From contig NC_087082.1 of the NCBI RefSeq assembly GCF_026151205.1, forward strand, positions 3,066,001-3,130,000: a stretch of 64,000 nucleotides of DNA, written 5' to 3'. Source of the stretch: Bolinopsis microptera. Taxonomy: Eukaryota; Ctenophora; Tentaculata; Lobata; Bolinopsidae. Below are positions 48,101-51,880 of the stretch, one piece after another (position 1 is the stretch's first letter; each line of letters starts with the position of its first letter). The notes beneath the pieces were generated by a model. It saw only the letters and a program-made list of their open reading frames with translations, was not told where the DNA came from and did not search any database. Made by a program: the position numbers and the translations under genes.

Positions 48101-49764
48101 GCTGCTTCATTTCATCAGTAGGTATTTCTAATCATATCAAATAATTGAACTTACAGCAACAAATATAATTGTTATTATTACTTGTGTTAATTATATTAAT
48201 ACTATAAATTAGGGAGGTAGCGAGTAAGCCCGACAGTGGAGCTAGCTGGGTGTGCTACATGGCGTACTGGCTCGGACTCGGCAATGTGGACAAGGCTAGA
48301 CTCACAGCCAAACGAGCACTGGATACGATCAACTATCGGTAAGAAGAGCACAGAAATCAATTTGATATTTTATATACACCGATGAACAAATTGAACATTG
48401 AACAATTTCAAAGCAGTGTCGTGTAACTTTTTAACTATTACTGCACTGTATCATCGCATCTATAGATCTTTGCCCATTTTCCCTATTTACTCCTCATCTT
48501 TTGGTCAAATGGGCATGGGTTGCCCCTCCCCATAGAAATTACAGCGATCAAATATTTCCCATTCCTCCCAGACTAGAAGAAGAGAAGCTGAATGTATGGT
48601 CGGCCCTGTTTAACTTAGAGAACTCGTTCGGTACCCACGAGGGGCTGATGACAGTCTGCAAGGAGGCGGCTGCTGTCAACGACAGTAAGGCTGTCTTCCT
48701 CCGGCTTGCTGCTGTCTTGGACAAGTCTAAGAAATACCAGGTAAATTGATGGTTGTTTGTGTGTATTCGCTGTTCTGAGATTAATTCCAAGGTCAACTTG
48801 ACTAACAAATTGTGAGAACAAGATGTTACAGAATAATGCATGACATTATATTTATAACGACATAACACGTGATATGACGTCACAATGTCACTTGCCCAGG
48901 AATTAGACGACGTGTACAGCTCGGTACTGCTGAAGAAGTACAAGAGAGCGAGGAAGGTTTGGTGCAACTACTGCTCCACTCTCGCCACCCAACAACGTCT
49001 AGATGAGATGAGAGAGCTCCTCGCTAAAGCTCTCAAATCCTTACCCAAACATAAACGTAAGTTTTTAAGTCACGCCTTGGCACGTCGTAAACACCCAAAT
49101 TAAGATTATGGGGTTGGACACCCCCAATTAATTGTGTTTCTTCCCCTGTTACGGTATAGACCGATCCTAATTCATCCAAACAACCACAATCCTATCTCCA
49201 GATATCAGGACGATATGTCACTTTGCACAGACGGAGTACAAGCAAGGAGATCCAAACCGAGGCAGCACAATGTTCGAGAACGTTTTGACAACTTATCCTC
49301 ACAGACTGGATCTGTGGGCGGTTTATCTGGATAAGACCATTGCTCTCAATGACCACCAGCAGTCTAGGTAAGGGAAAATAGCTGCTCTTCAAGCTGACAA
49401 CTTATCTGGGTAATATTTTCGTGACTATGACGATTGAGTACACTTTCCATCAATAAATTGCTACGGATTCGTGATCTAGAAAAGTTAAAAACATCCATTT
49501 GAAATGATAAATATGCATGTAATTTTGATCATTACCTATACCTGTGTTATTGATATCTGGTTGATTGCTTTTGCCATGTTTGAATCGAGTTTCTCTCTCA
49601 GGTTGCTACTTGACAGAATGGTTGGACTAAAACTCCCAATCAAAAAGATGAGGTTCTTCTTCAAACGGTACATAGATTTCGAAACAGTTCACGGAGATGA
49701 AGCCAAATTGAACAGTATCAGAGAAAAAGCACAAAACTATCTCAGCTCAAACCAAGACGACTAG
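1914..49764 (+). CDS. PDCD11: RRP5/PDCD11, rRNA-biogenesis protein (3' 28 exons)
   Basis: RRP5 (PDCD11) is a nucleolar factor for early pre-rRNA cleavage and small/large subunit assembly: N-terminal S1 domains bind RNA and C-terminal HAT/TPR-like repeats bind partners. I joined exons 1914-2030, 2264-2399, 4288-4412, 4641-4782, 4981-5134, 5315-5426, 5577-5654, 6052-6195, 6968-7854, 8110-8216, 10807-10988, 11160-11272, 11454-11580, 11960-12056, 12238-12393, 12693-12812, 12994-13137, 13309-13443, 14117-14223, 14333-14418, 47297-47463, 47676-47773, 47884-48002, 48213-48338, 48572-48740, 48900-49056, 49202-49367 and 49602-49764. All junctions are GT-AG with matching phase, totalling 4,434 nt. The family is near 1,870 aa in vertebrates, so roughly 400 N-terminal residues lie upstream of the window. 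No frame break was found, so the gene appears functional. Confidence 0.93.
2100..2263. repeat. Short imperfect tandem repeat (tgtaacagtgtaaa)
   Basis: About 2160-2255 of the intron between exons 1 and 2 is made of variants of tgtaacagtgtaaat(cattg). It runs up to about 10 bp before the exon-2 acceptor. Nothing else is seen in this intron. Confidence 0.7.
2400..3818. repeat. 19-bp minisatellite starting at the exon-2 splice donor
   Basis: About 74 tandem copies of a 19-bp unit, gtcagtagtctgtagttca, with a common c/g variant (tgtacttca) and a rarer tttag / gcatg variant. The first copy is the splice donor of exon 2 itself (G/gtcagt at 2399/2400), so each unit carries a gtcagt donor-like hexamer and a ttcag acceptor-like pentamer. 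A block of variant order recurs (for example gtagcatg copies at about 2445, 3186 and 3430), suggesting higher-order duplication. Confidence 0.95.
6434..6950. mobile_element. MITE-like element with poly-G/poly-C inverted ends
   Basis: The ends are inverted: a 19-G run followed by tccaaggggaacttt at the left, and aaagttccccttgga followed by a 10-C run at the right. Direct repeats of ctgatga flank it (6427-6433 and 6950-6956; one base may belong to the C run). The interior is built from ggggaacttt / aaagttcccc modules that fold back on themselves, plus an attattcaaa array at 6557-6628. It has no credible ORF. It stops 17 bp before the exon-9 start of RRP5. Confidence 0.75.
6968..7854 (+). CDS. 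PDCD11: RRP5 exon 9: large exon with two-plus S1 domains
   Basis: At 887 nt this is by far the largest exon, about six times the others. It encodes one divergent S1 domain (SRAKGVIEGFIVQLDATKEE), one clear one (SVGDFIVGYIKDFKDYGCFI ... GLVGLCPKSCL ... VMCKITNIDTEKERLLVSLK), a linker with low S1 similarity, and the beginning of a further S1 (GAEMSATVVLTTEDYF) that is completed by exon 10 (GYVHRRAHLSDL). The exon starts at gcag/GTACTG and ends in phase 2 at CACAG/gtttgt. The large size suggests past fusion of exons by intron loss. Confidence 0.92.
8110..14418 (+). CDS. PDCD11: RRP5 exons 10-20: further S1 domains and acidic linker
   Basis: Exon 10 closes the S1 opened in exon 9. Exons 11-13 hold a degenerate S1 (NIGEVYTVTVKSVKQLQLNV, GRVHITEVTD) followed by the THRYLPIT segment. 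Exons 14-15 hold a typical S1 (VVGQQITGYVKCIDHSGFLW, VGQCITATVFSTRDNKIDLS). Exons 16-17 and 18-19 hold two more (DAKFWCLVKGTLPGIGVKLQ; VDSVYSGYVRSTSATAGIYV). Exon 20 enters the charged linker (KKGSKKEEEEEGGEEEVQR). The intron between exons 10 and 11 contains the antisense Ig-like gene. The last donor (gtaggg at 14419) opens the 32.9-kb intron. Confidence 0.9.
8651..9940 (-). CDS. Nested antisense Ig-like type I membrane protein
   Basis: Three exons on the minus strand, 9116-9940, 8806-8910 and 8651-8689, join in phase 0 at GT-AG sites to give 322 aa. Residues 1-23 are a signal peptide (hydrophobic FLEILLFTLHTLPVLS). The ectodomain has a membrane-distal part with spaced cysteines and N-glycosylation sites, and a clear Ig-like domain (VTVGNSYTLTCK ... 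WTLW ... YRCN, with the two conserved Cys and the Trp). Exon 2 encodes one transmembrane helix (GIGLGVTAGILVLGAIIAAA) followed by KRSK. Exon 3 adds a 12-residue tail ending EETDA. The whole gene lies inside the RRP5 intron between exons 10 and 11. It looks like a small cell-surface adhesion or receptor-type protein; ligand and role are unknown. Confidence 0.82.
10280..10331. repeat. Perfect 52-bp palindrome
   Basis: Two 26-bp arms with no spacer (ggcttatacttaagg ... ccttaagtataagcc). It can extrude a perfect hairpin. It lies upstream of the nested antisense gene and in an RRP5 intron. Confidence 0.95.
10344..10375. repeat. Perfect 32-bp palindrome
   Basis: Two 16-bp arms (catatgatatagtata and its complement) with no spacer, 12 bp after the 52-bp palindrome. 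It is unrelated in sequence to its neighbour. Confidence 0.95.
15935..16085. repeat. Dispersed repeat family, copy 1
   Basis: It contains the segments ctccctgactcgaactt, aaagaaatttcccgctaaa, ccgttttggcagttgccag and ttccacgctcggcagaat. Parts recur at 18732-18828, 19139-19260 and 19866-20000, all in the same orientation. No ORF or terminal structure is visible. Confidence 0.75.
16344..18143. repeat. 18-bp minisatellite with duplicated leader and C runs
   Basis: Two blocks share the layout leader (atatgtaggggtttttt..., about 100 bp; 16344 and 17710), then a poly-C run (16447-16462, 16 C; 17812-17832, 21 C), then an array of 18-bp units ataaactcacagtctcta with g/a variants (16463-17709 and 17833-18141). 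Because 18 is divisible by three, the minus strand reads as an open repeated hexapeptide SLLETV; I do not regard this as a gene. The leader and C run were evidently duplicated together with the array. Confidence 0.92.
18360..18700. repeat. Diverged tandem repeat, ~75-bp unit, with 19-C run
   Basis: Units share acaaacatccttgctccc, cctccagccgatgtattgca and gtcctccagttgcagttgat, followed by a C run (18466-18472 short; 18672-18690, 19 C). At least three full or partial copies are present. It sits between two members of the dispersed family at 16 and 18.7 kb. Confidence 0.8.
19139..19330. repeat. Direct repeat, copy a (with 19866-20057)
   Basis: About 190 bp starting ttggcagttgccagttctag and ending attgtattaacaatatg recurs at 19866-20057 with few differences. 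Copy a supplies the C-terminal codons of the coiled-coil ORF (19291-19518); copy b supplies the last codons of the zinc-finger ORF (20048-20500). The repeat thus fuses to two different minus-strand reading frames. Confidence 0.85.
19291..19518 (-). CDS. 75-aa coiled-coil ORF, unknown
   Basis: The minus-strand ORF starts ATG at 19516-19518 and is rich in heptad-spaced leucines and charged residues from about residue 18 to 50 (LRELDDLKKRLRRAERTIRD), a clear coiled coil. The last 20 residues come from the direct repeat at 19139-19330. No family is recognised. It may be a small protein of a large transposon or a chance fusion; neighbouring minus-strand ORFs with zinc fingers favour a mobile-element origin. 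Confidence 0.4.
   Translation of the reverse strand: MATSRDLLKAVSSLTNAYTDDLRELDDLKKRLRRAERTIRDLRVEIEYMAEQAANVEIHIVNTIDTVPIERFYDL
19625..19790 (-). pseudogene. Partial copy of the ORF at 20941-21405
   Basis: The sequence from caactcatctatttcacaag to ccgtgccaagcttg repeats 20962-21124 with a few substitutions (attattgtgg/attgttgcgg) and then diverges. It corresponds to the C-terminal half of the 154-aa ORF. Confidence 0.6.
20048..20500 (-). CDS. Three-zinc-finger protein ORF (C2H2/C2HC)
   Basis: The 150-aa minus-strand ORF starts MAVKCEVCGCEYAQQAGLSR. Three finger units are visible: C-x2-C ... H-x5-H (residues 5-27), C-x2-C ... H-x3-C (about 39-59; C2HC type), and C-x2-C ... H-x3-H (about 72-92). 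The C-terminal third has no recognised domain and its last residues come from the direct repeat (19866-20057). Zinc-finger ORFs of this size occur in several eukaryotic DNA transposons and also as host genes; the repeated surroundings favour a transposon. It probably binds nucleic acid. Confidence 0.55.
   Translation of the reverse strand: MAVKCEVCGCEYAQQAGLSRHRTSSGHGRKTNGTVVPACPTCGKQFLRTDVKKRHMVGCAARTEGKREVKNCPICAKNFPTAWRLKRHMGDHMKVRVYFLTRSLGKNRFEPAALKSSSDAFENCDVGSLIFDHLSIKTGKAITVDVLTYC
20941..21405 (-). CDS. 154-aa basic ORF, unknown, duplicated locally
   Basis: The minus-strand ORF starts MVAPHSSQTKRAHELTRDKF and is basic. The segment KKLTAKELFLVFKHGNGGKE is followed by a leucine-rich stretch. 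A partial copy lies at 19625-19790. No domain is recognised. It shares strand and repeats with the zinc-finger and coiled-coil ORFs 1-2 kb away, so all three may belong to one degraded element. Confidence 0.4.
   Translation of the reverse strand: MVAPHSSQTKRAHELTRDKFVATVHKINSKKLTAKELFLVFKHGNGGKEAQCASLLMIRKVFNKKNPVAPSSKLAMLMERGLGMPRGNLIMNVIKLGTERSITNITDIYIRIKFITYYTCHRNNIINEKWKKKMETSCGVACEVDELVSFVKWS
22995..23210. repeat. Short local repeats
   Basis: Tandem tactgtacttact, ggcagatttt (3x, 23130-23150) and atgttccggctcttg (3x, about 23158-23198). Nothing coding is evident. Confidence 0.7.
24149..24452 (-). pseudogene. Tc1/mariner-type transposase fragment
   Basis: The minus-strand reading frame contains FIGNIWWTDEAKFCLHGSVN, which matches the region around a catalytic aspartate of IS630/Tc1/mariner transposases (consensus ...SDE.[HR]F...G.V.....). 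Upstream the same frame reads RFADWFLPKD, also typical of the segment before it. Further catalytic residues are not present, and a second overlapping frame suggests frameshifts. It is an internal fragment of about 90 residues, dead. Confidence 0.6.
24938..25297 (-). CDS. 119-aa ORF, unknown, with C-terminal poly-Gly from a C run
   Basis: The first 95 residues look like real protein (GYHPLAMLWRKTPYIPVHAF, then a helical segment with ETIEAVMEKIENLMQETI). The polyglycine is the translation of the 29-C homopolymer at 24965-24993, so the true C-terminus is uncertain. No domain recognised. It shares strand with the Crypton-like piece 500 bp away and may belong to it. Confidence 0.3.
   Translation of the reverse strand: MFRCPWAETPPSNFFKPGYHPLAMLWRKTPYIPVHAFVSIADQNEIRKDLLGIWNPKKLLERTETIEAVMEKIENLMQETIQGIMQFLVENKNDVMYRPLFRGGGGGGGGGNSRYTKRP
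24965..24993. repeat. 29-bp poly-C run
   Basis: An uninterrupted C homopolymer in an AT-rich intron. It is the longest of several such runs in the window. Length may be inaccurate in the assembly. Confidence 0.9.
25814..26134 (-). pseudogene. Crypton-type tyrosine-recombinase N-terminal region (DUF3504-like)
   Basis: The 106-aa minus-strand frame has the pattern RDDPSFWKRP, then a helix, GAAYQPISLRSFWYNVKR, FDFNQQIFSQVTDQLKCANK, then LQTEGGGQG before a threonine/alanine-rich stretch. This order (G-x-x-Y-x-P-x-[ST]-L ... F ... L-x-x-x-x-K-x-L-x-x-x-G-x-G) resembles the N-terminal part of Crypton-derived recombinase proteins such as the ZMYM2/QRICH1 C-terminal domain. The catalytic R...Y half is not visible downstream, so I call it a fragment. 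Confidence 0.5.
27114..27247 (-). CDS. Zinc-finger exon (C2HC), last exon of an unmapped gene
   Basis: After a minus-strand acceptor (tatag at 27248-27252) the frame reads CGASFNSSATLSRHNSSC, then CQYNGCEYKGGNKL, and stops at TAA (27114-27116). The first finger would take its first cysteine from the preceding exon. The spacing resembles the fingers of the ORF at 20048-20500. The upstream exon is not identified. Confidence 0.45.
27598..27786 (-). CDS. 62-aa last exon, unknown
   Basis: Following a minus-strand acceptor (catctccag), the frame IFEVSAGEVKTVDEVKEVVA... runs open for 62 codons to TAG. It is helical, then has DGTCDSVSCQ, and ends VLNH. The composition and the splice site look like real coding sequence, but I do not recognise it and found no partner exon. 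Confidence 0.35.
   Translation of the reverse strand: MFEVSAGEVKTVDEVKEVVAQALLDSFLNIVMKLSDFDGTCDSVSCQSPPSNKDILRFVLNH
28079..28351 (-). pseudogene. SGNH-hydrolase-like ORF fragment (array unit 1)
   Basis: The homologue of the ORF at 36448-36873, but stopping at GNWSNLFGGF, just before the Asp-x-x-His block, because of a difference near 28078. It lies within the first LTR-like repeat. Confidence 0.45.
30090..30482 (-). CDS. 130-aa transposon ORF with SEGGIEACNK motif (unit 1)
   Basis: Begins MTGVKASPKQMRQPNIQNKI, has a basic region (KIRKRLREKEK), a proline-rich linker and then HGLGTVSEGGIEACNKMLRR. The last motif resembles a conserved SEEAQEARNK block that I recall from transposon proteins common in cnidarian and arthropod genomes, but I cannot name the family. 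Unit 2 has a near-identical copy (34612-35031) with a different N-terminus caused by a 250-bp indel. Confidence 0.4.
   Translation of the reverse strand: MTGVKASPKQMRQPNIQNKIRKRLREKEKPRLALVNKQERPAPPPRGGTYKLILTTYPPPKVKISPSVHKLLGHTWDLIALNDNHGLGTVSEGGIEACNKMLRRYRILNELIEFISSTESKCYNPRSHRK
33307..33350. repeat. Hairpin present only in array unit 2
   Basis: Two 21-bp arms (taattgatcagcaataatact and its complement) around a 2-bp loop. Unit 1 has only the left arm sequence (about 29045-29066), so the right arm arose as a fold-back duplication in unit 2. Confidence 0.9.
33429..33793. mobile_element. Short 5'-truncated LINE-like insertion ending in (ttcat)n
   Basis: About 365 bp present in array unit 2 but absent at the equivalent point of unit 1 (ctgatatattatatttcaca, about 29130), which serves as an empty site. 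The 3' end reads gcgggatataaatacc followed by repeated tcatt pentamers, like the tails of CR1/L2-type LINEs. Little or no target duplication is visible (2 bp). Family call is tentative. Confidence 0.55.
33804..34133 (-). CDS. Zinc-ribbon-like small ORF
   Basis: The 109-aa minus-strand ORF starts MDRCPRCKSTIRKED, continuing NQINCDGC, i.e. two CxxC pairs 13 residues apart, as in a zinc ribbon. The rest is lysine/serine-rich without a known domain. The unit-1 homologue (29150-29500) has lost the frame. Probably a protein of the tandemly duplicated element. Confidence 0.4.
   Translation of the reverse strand: MDRCPRCKSTIRKEDNQINCDGCIPIDDEGFPSFFNEKVKITSITCKKYHYSSGRNSACWQVLSEQVVHHKNKLSPEETSYLQQKNQLLNIRRTHLTKIILCFVDLYNL
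34612..35031 (-). CDS. 139-aa transposon ORF with SEGGIEACNK motif (unit 2)
   Basis: Identical over most of its length to the ORF at 30090-30482 and differing at the N-terminus (MYSWGDLKKQRSKEQ), because about 250 bp between the two parts in unit 1 are absent here. No GT-AG boundaries fit that segment, so it is an indel rather than an intron. Confidence 0.4.
   Translation of the reverse strand: MYSWGDLKKQRSKEQTWTLMRQPNIQNKIRKRLREKEKPRLALVNKQERPAPPPRGGTYKLILTTYPPPKVKISPSVHKLLGHTWDLIALNDNHGLGTVSEGGIEACNKMLRRYRILNELIEFISSTESKFYNPRSHRK
36448..36873 (-). CDS. SGNH/GDSL-hydrolase-like ORF
   Basis: The 141-aa minus-strand ORF contains LFLVQKANVIIQGVIESKRF and then SDGLHMSTLGNKWLDQHLYN. D-G-L-H-x-S followed by G is the Asp-x-x-His block (block V) of SGNH hydrolases, whose other catalytic Ser block would lie upstream and is missing here. 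SGNH-like ORFs are known from some retroelements, for example Ngaro/DIRS-type. The ORF spans the start of the third LTR-like repeat. Probably incomplete and inactive. Confidence 0.45.
   Translation of the reverse strand: MIVISLFTQQTHPKGKLRCYNSHPEDTDIQSLNLFLVQKANVIIQGVIESKRFSSTSFLILNELICRKGNWSNLFGGFLKSDGLHMSTLGNKWLDQHLYNYMIGEFCFQSEVIQKTLCGSKGQTGNGFTKSNRKSHTRFHL
38828..38890. repeat. 11-bp tandem repeat (gatgttctggt)
   Basis: Five to six copies of gatgttctggt, the last diverged (aatgttctctc). Confidence 0.9.
38911..39061. repeat. Direct repeat a (with 39939-40083)
   Basis: About 150 bp (agtggtggatacggcctgtt ... tttagtcctatcttt) recurs 1.03 kb downstream in direct orientation with few changes. 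The pair brackets the spliced minus-strand gene at 39149-39519. Confidence 0.9.
39149..39519 (-). CDS. Small spliced minus-strand gene, unknown (last two exons)
   Basis: Exon 39427-39519 (after acceptor acttgcag) encodes FMKRQFSGSKPKPPHDTIEK... and ends at GG/gtaaca. It joins in phase 2 to exon 39149-39380 (after acceptor tttgtcag), which encodes SSSFSIFSSQRERVEGVRNK ... and stops with TAA. Upstream at about 39850 the minus strand has MVGNERERQSGVWKFFSILA, which could be a first exon (a BED-finger-like S-x-VW-x-FF), but I could not join it. Product unknown. Confidence 0.45.
39939..40083. repeat. Direct repeat b (with 38911-39061)
   Basis: Second copy of the 150-bp direct repeat; it lacks a short tttgtttttattt segment present in copy a. 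Confidence 0.9.
40540..41038 (-). CDS. Three-exon 69-aa protein gene, unknown
   Basis: On the minus strand, exon 40944-41038 starts ATG directly after a tttttgtag acceptor, so there is a 5' non-coding exon. It joins exon 40715-40787 (phase 2) and exon 40540-40581 (phase 0), all GT-AG, 210 nt in total. The product reads MSTSTVVTESTNQGLVKVIL, ERKNRTTGKPYFHLELENGK, and ends STLNELVTLN. It is a compact alpha/beta-looking small protein with no signal peptide. The intact phases across two introns argue for a real gene. A duplicated first exon lies at 41168-41231. Function unknown; its setting suggests a mobile-element accessory gene. Confidence 0.6.
41168..41231 (-). pseudogene. Duplicated first exon of the 69-aa gene
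   Basis: The minus strand reads MSDSASTMNREIDNPRVGTI then LERKKRTTGN, aligning with the first exon of the 40.5-41.0 kb gene (ILERKNRTTGK). The splice donor is lost: the frame runs on to a hydrophobic random tail ending at 41054. A start codon is retained (41231 downward; ORF limits are 41054-41263). Likely a decayed tandem paralogue. Confidence 0.5.
42026..42250. repeat. 633-bp module, copy 0 (partial)
   Basis: The first ~225 bp of the module tcacagaaaaacat...gaagaaaaa...aatagaaatgag, sharing also about 65 bp upstream with copy 2. On the minus strand it follows the ORF at 42279-42767. Confidence 0.75.
42279..42767 (-). CDS. ORF with one TM helix and basic tail; possible Env C-terminal part
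   Basis: The 162-aa minus-strand frame is also open for about 13 codons upstream of its ATG. A soluble, helical N-terminal half is followed by one hydrophobic segment (LLGLVGATGSTLLSVLAQLF, about residues 97-116) and then ARRRRM, as in a membrane anchor with a cytoplasmic tail. It lies downstream, on the same strand, of the Env/F-like ORFs at 44010-45010, so it might encode the anchor region of that protein. No splice path joins them in my reading, so this is inference. Confidence 0.35.
   Translation of the reverse strand: MRDKFWKKAETLDLLVTPAVKLLRIANDTEDQDGRATEPMAASYYRSYEIQEPYKNLKHPVIPKVILTSCSRSFNDRWSLYHNEFHISEKLKVSHRKLLGLVGATGSTLLSVLAQLFVARRRRMVRPVAQQLARIETPPSSKASRYCVMTRRRTITYLLLLK
43151..43783. 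repeat. 633-bp module, copy 1
   Basis: Matches 45893-46525 end to end at the same length (tcacagaaaaa ... cttttaaataagaat). On the minus strand it starts exactly where the ORF at 43783-43944 ends, and it contains the coding exon at 43428-43592. Confidence 0.85.
43428..43592 (-). CDS. 54-aa exon inside module copy 1, unknown
   Basis: After a minus-strand acceptor (aactgaag) the frame reads VVGRGRRQVRKEFISWREFL, then RKSIQ, and ends LERWKPFNR with TAA. It is basic and helical. The same exon in module copy 2 (about 46170-46345) keeps RGRRH and SWREFLRKSIQ but loses the frame, so copy 1 is the better preserved. Unknown function. Confidence 0.45.
   Translation of the reverse strand: MVGRGRRQVRKEFISWREFLRKSIQDTTNKKVPGKFSDEQKLLRLLERWKPFNR
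43783..43944 (-). CDS. 53-aa exon, unknown
   Basis: After acceptor tttttacag (minus strand) the frame reads LTQSTRLLPMDTSQVNAVVE, then LIRDSHKFDSSLGVYYHN, and stops TGA at 43783-43785. An internal gtaaat donor (CAG/gtaaat) at about 43901 offers an alternative exon end. It lies between the Env/F-like ORFs and module copy 1. Confidence 0.4.
   Translation of the reverse strand, partial: LTQSTRLLPMDTSQVNAVVELIRDSHKFDSSLGVYYHNIQDALPPLSHAYSDP
44010..45010 (-). pseudogene. Old Env/F-like fusion glycoprotein gene, frame broken
   Basis: Two minus-strand frames cover 45010-44198 and 44198-44010. The first begins with a signal peptide (residues 1-17), has a proline-rich segment, Cys at 98, 140 and 150, a furin-type RQKR at 156-159, then a Gly/Ala-rich hydrophobic stretch (about 160-175) followed by a heptad coiled coil (about 178-215). 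That order (cleavage site, fusion peptide, coiled coil) is the signature of class I / baculovirus-F and errantivirus Env proteins. The second frame (LTPSLLTVQEIQHLAEV) continues the same ectodomain but in another frame, so there is a break between about 44200 and 44300. No pol gene is recognised next to it. It is an endogenous relic in this genome. Confidence 0.6.
45893..46525. repeat. 633-bp module, copy 2
   Basis: The second full copy of the module. On the minus strand it begins a few bases after the stop codon of the small ORF at 46532-46624. Its copy of the 54-aa exon has lost the reading frame. Confidence 0.85.
46532..46626 (-). CDS. 30-aa exon/ORF, unknown
   Basis: After acceptor atttccag (minus strand) the frame reads MTTANLTVTEDNLFRIYLQD, then DTNMESFHSF, and stops TAA. 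The ATG follows the acceptor by two bases, like the 69-aa gene at 40.5-41 kb, so it could be a true start or an internal exon. Confidence 0.35.
46905..47071 (-). CDS. 54-aa last exon, unknown
   Basis: After acceptor tttttccag (minus strand) the frame begins in phase 2 with EEPDLNKKESEEEKKIQEAF and continues VEGFYIALDIGSDNVHTFMT to TAG. An acidic/lysine-rich start is followed by what looks like a beta-hairpin. Only about 225 bp separate it from the RRP5 exon 21 on the other strand. No family recognised. Confidence 0.4.
47297..49764 (+). CDS. PDCD11: RRP5 exons 21-28: linker and C-terminal HAT/TPR repeats
   Basis: Exon 21 resumes in phase 2 after the giant intron with an Asp/Glu-rich stretch, exons 22-23 add acidic and KKRKKEEAEEE segments, and the DDFER motif leads into the helical repeats. 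Recognisable HAT-type elements are SWVCYMAYWLGLGNVDKAR (exon 24), LNVWSALFNLENSFG (exon 25), the W-rich helix KVWCNYCSTL (exon 26), LDLWAVYLDK (exon 27), and the C-terminal MRFFFKRYIDFE (exon 28), all well conserved with vertebrate PDCD11. The protein ends SSNQDD and the stop is TAG at 49762-49764. Confidence 0.93.
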
Positions 49765-50149
49765 CGGGACATGAAAATTCTATTTTTAACTTATTTAAAC
49801 CGATTTATGAGACCTGACGGGGACCTGACATTTTACGTTTTGATAAGGATAGTTTTTAACAACGATTATTTTTATCTAGGCTTGCCTAGAATAACTGATG
49901 CAGCTAACGTCTTTAATTGAAACTTGACAGGTTTTAAGAATCAATATTGTTACATTCTATTGGAGAGCAAAGAAGCTGTTATAAACAAAGTACAGCTTAT
50001 ATTGTATTGGTTTACGATTTTAACTTATGATCAAAAGAAATATATTTCATTTCGCTACAATTGCCTTCTATTAAAAAAAGAAAAACGCTTTCTTGAAATC
50101 ACGTGAATTTTATGGATTGTTCGACCATTAAATCTAAATATGGTCCAGG

Positions 50150-51470
50150 TTTATGAGTCCATCCAATCTGTCAAAGTTGTGTTCAGAAATTTTCATATTT
50201 GAAAATAGGACAGAAATTAGAAAATATAAAATTTTCGTTTAAATAAACTACAGTGTGCTTCATCCGACCGAAATCATTCCTCCAGCATTTCAATCGTGCC
50301 ATTTATAGTTGACTTACTAATTAGTTGCGGGTGAAAAAACTGTAAAATTTCGGTCCTGGAAACTTCAAAAATTGAAAATGGGACAGAGATTGGGACAATA
50401 TGATTTTGCAATTTTAATCGGGATTTTGACTCCCAGTACCCCAATTTGGTCTTCAAAAAGATGGAAATTTCATCTTCAAAAACTGAAAATGGGACAGAGA
50501 TTTGGAGAATATGATTTTGCAATTTTATTCGGGATTTTGACTTCCAGTACCTCAATTTGGTTTCGTACTATCATCAATTAACTGACTAATTGGTTTCTGG
50601 GCAAACATTTCATCTAATCTTTCAAAATTGTGTTCAGAAAATTTCACATTTGAAAATGGGACAGACTTTTGAAAATACAACTTTTCGTTTTGTTAAGCTT
50701 TCTGCTGTGGGCTTCCTCCGACAGAAATCAAACTTCCAGAACCTCAATCGTGTCATATGGCATCTAAAGTTGACTTACTAATTGGTTTCTGGTGACAAAA
50801 TCAGTAGAAATTGTAAAATTTCGGTCCTGGAAATTTCATCTTCAAAAACTGAAAATGGGACAGAGATTTGGAGAATATGATTTTGCAATTTTATTCTGGA
50901 TTTTGACTTCCAGTGCCTCAATTTGGTTTCATACCATGATTAATTGACTGATTAATTGGTTTCTGGGCAAAAATTTAATCTTATCTGTAAAATTTGTCTT
51001 CAGAAAATTTCGCATTTGAAAATGGGACAGACTTTTGAAAATACAACTTTTCGTTTTGTTAAACTTTCTGCTGTGGGCTTCCTCCGACAGAAATCAGACT
51101 TCCAGCACCTCAATCGTGTCATATGGTATCTAAATTTAACTTACTAATTGGTTTCTGGTGACAAAATCAGTCAAAACTGTAAAATTTCGGTCCTGGAAAT
51201 TTCATCTTCAAAAACTGAAAATGGGACAGAGATTTGGAGAATATGATTTTGCAATTTTATTTGGGATTTTGACTTCCAGTACCTCAATTTGGTTTCGTAC
51301 TATCATCAATTAACTGACTAATTGGTTTGTGGGCAAAAATTGTATCTTATCTGTAAAATTTGTCTTCAGAAAATTTCACATTTGAAAATGGGACAGACTT
51401 TTGAAAATACAACTTTTCGTTTTGTTAACCTTTCTGCTGTGGGCTTCCTCCGACAGAAATCAAACTTCTA
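50150..51470. repeat. Dimeric ~366-bp satellite, array 1
   Basis: Units beginning ctgactaattggtttctggg recur at 50582, about 50946 and about 51313. Each ~366-bp unit is made of two diverged halves of about 180 bp, one containing gggacagacttttgaaaata and the other gggacagagatttggagaat, so it is a dimer of an older monomer. The first copies (50150-50350) are more diverged. It starts within 400 bp of the RRP5 stop, and the transcript's polyadenylation signal (aataaa at 50242) may lie in it. Confidence 0.9.
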
Positions 51471-51652
51471 TACATAGTTATCATACCAATACCATAGCTA
51501 GCATGCCTGATGAGCGGACGAATATGTAATCTTAAGTAGTTTTAAGTAGTTTTAATTACATATGCTAATGGATAATACAAATATTCTGGCAATGTTAATT
51601 GACTGAAGACAAACAAGTAGGAAAAACCGCATCAAAATCTGACCTTGTGTTC

Positions 51653-51880
51653 CTGAAATATTGCACGCTAAGTTTAAGGTTTACCCGTAATTACTAGTAA
51701 AACTTCAACTTAAACTTAAAAAAGGTTCTGATATGTAACGATTTTGGATATCACCCAAGGAAAAGGAGTACCTGTGCCATTTTTCAGGTCCTAGGTGTGG
51801 ACAGTCTTTTTCAACAGTTGAGGTTTACCTTTTTAAGTTTAAGTTTTAAAAGTAGTAATTACAGGTAAACCTCAAACCTT
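51653..51880. mobile_element. MITE copy A (TIR ~45 bp)
   Basis: The ends form an inverted repeat: aggtttacccgtaattacta (51677) against aggtttacctgtaattacta when the right end (about 51872) is reversed, followed by runs of aacttaaacttaaaaaagg. The flank ctgaaatattgcacgctaag is shared with copy B, so the element extends outward. No ORF. Confidence 0.75.

Noticed and set aside
50274-51147. Small ORFs within the satellite (e.g. ISHLKMGQTFENTTF)
   Set aside because: They recur with each satellite unit, lack a consistent start, and have stop codons in diverged units.
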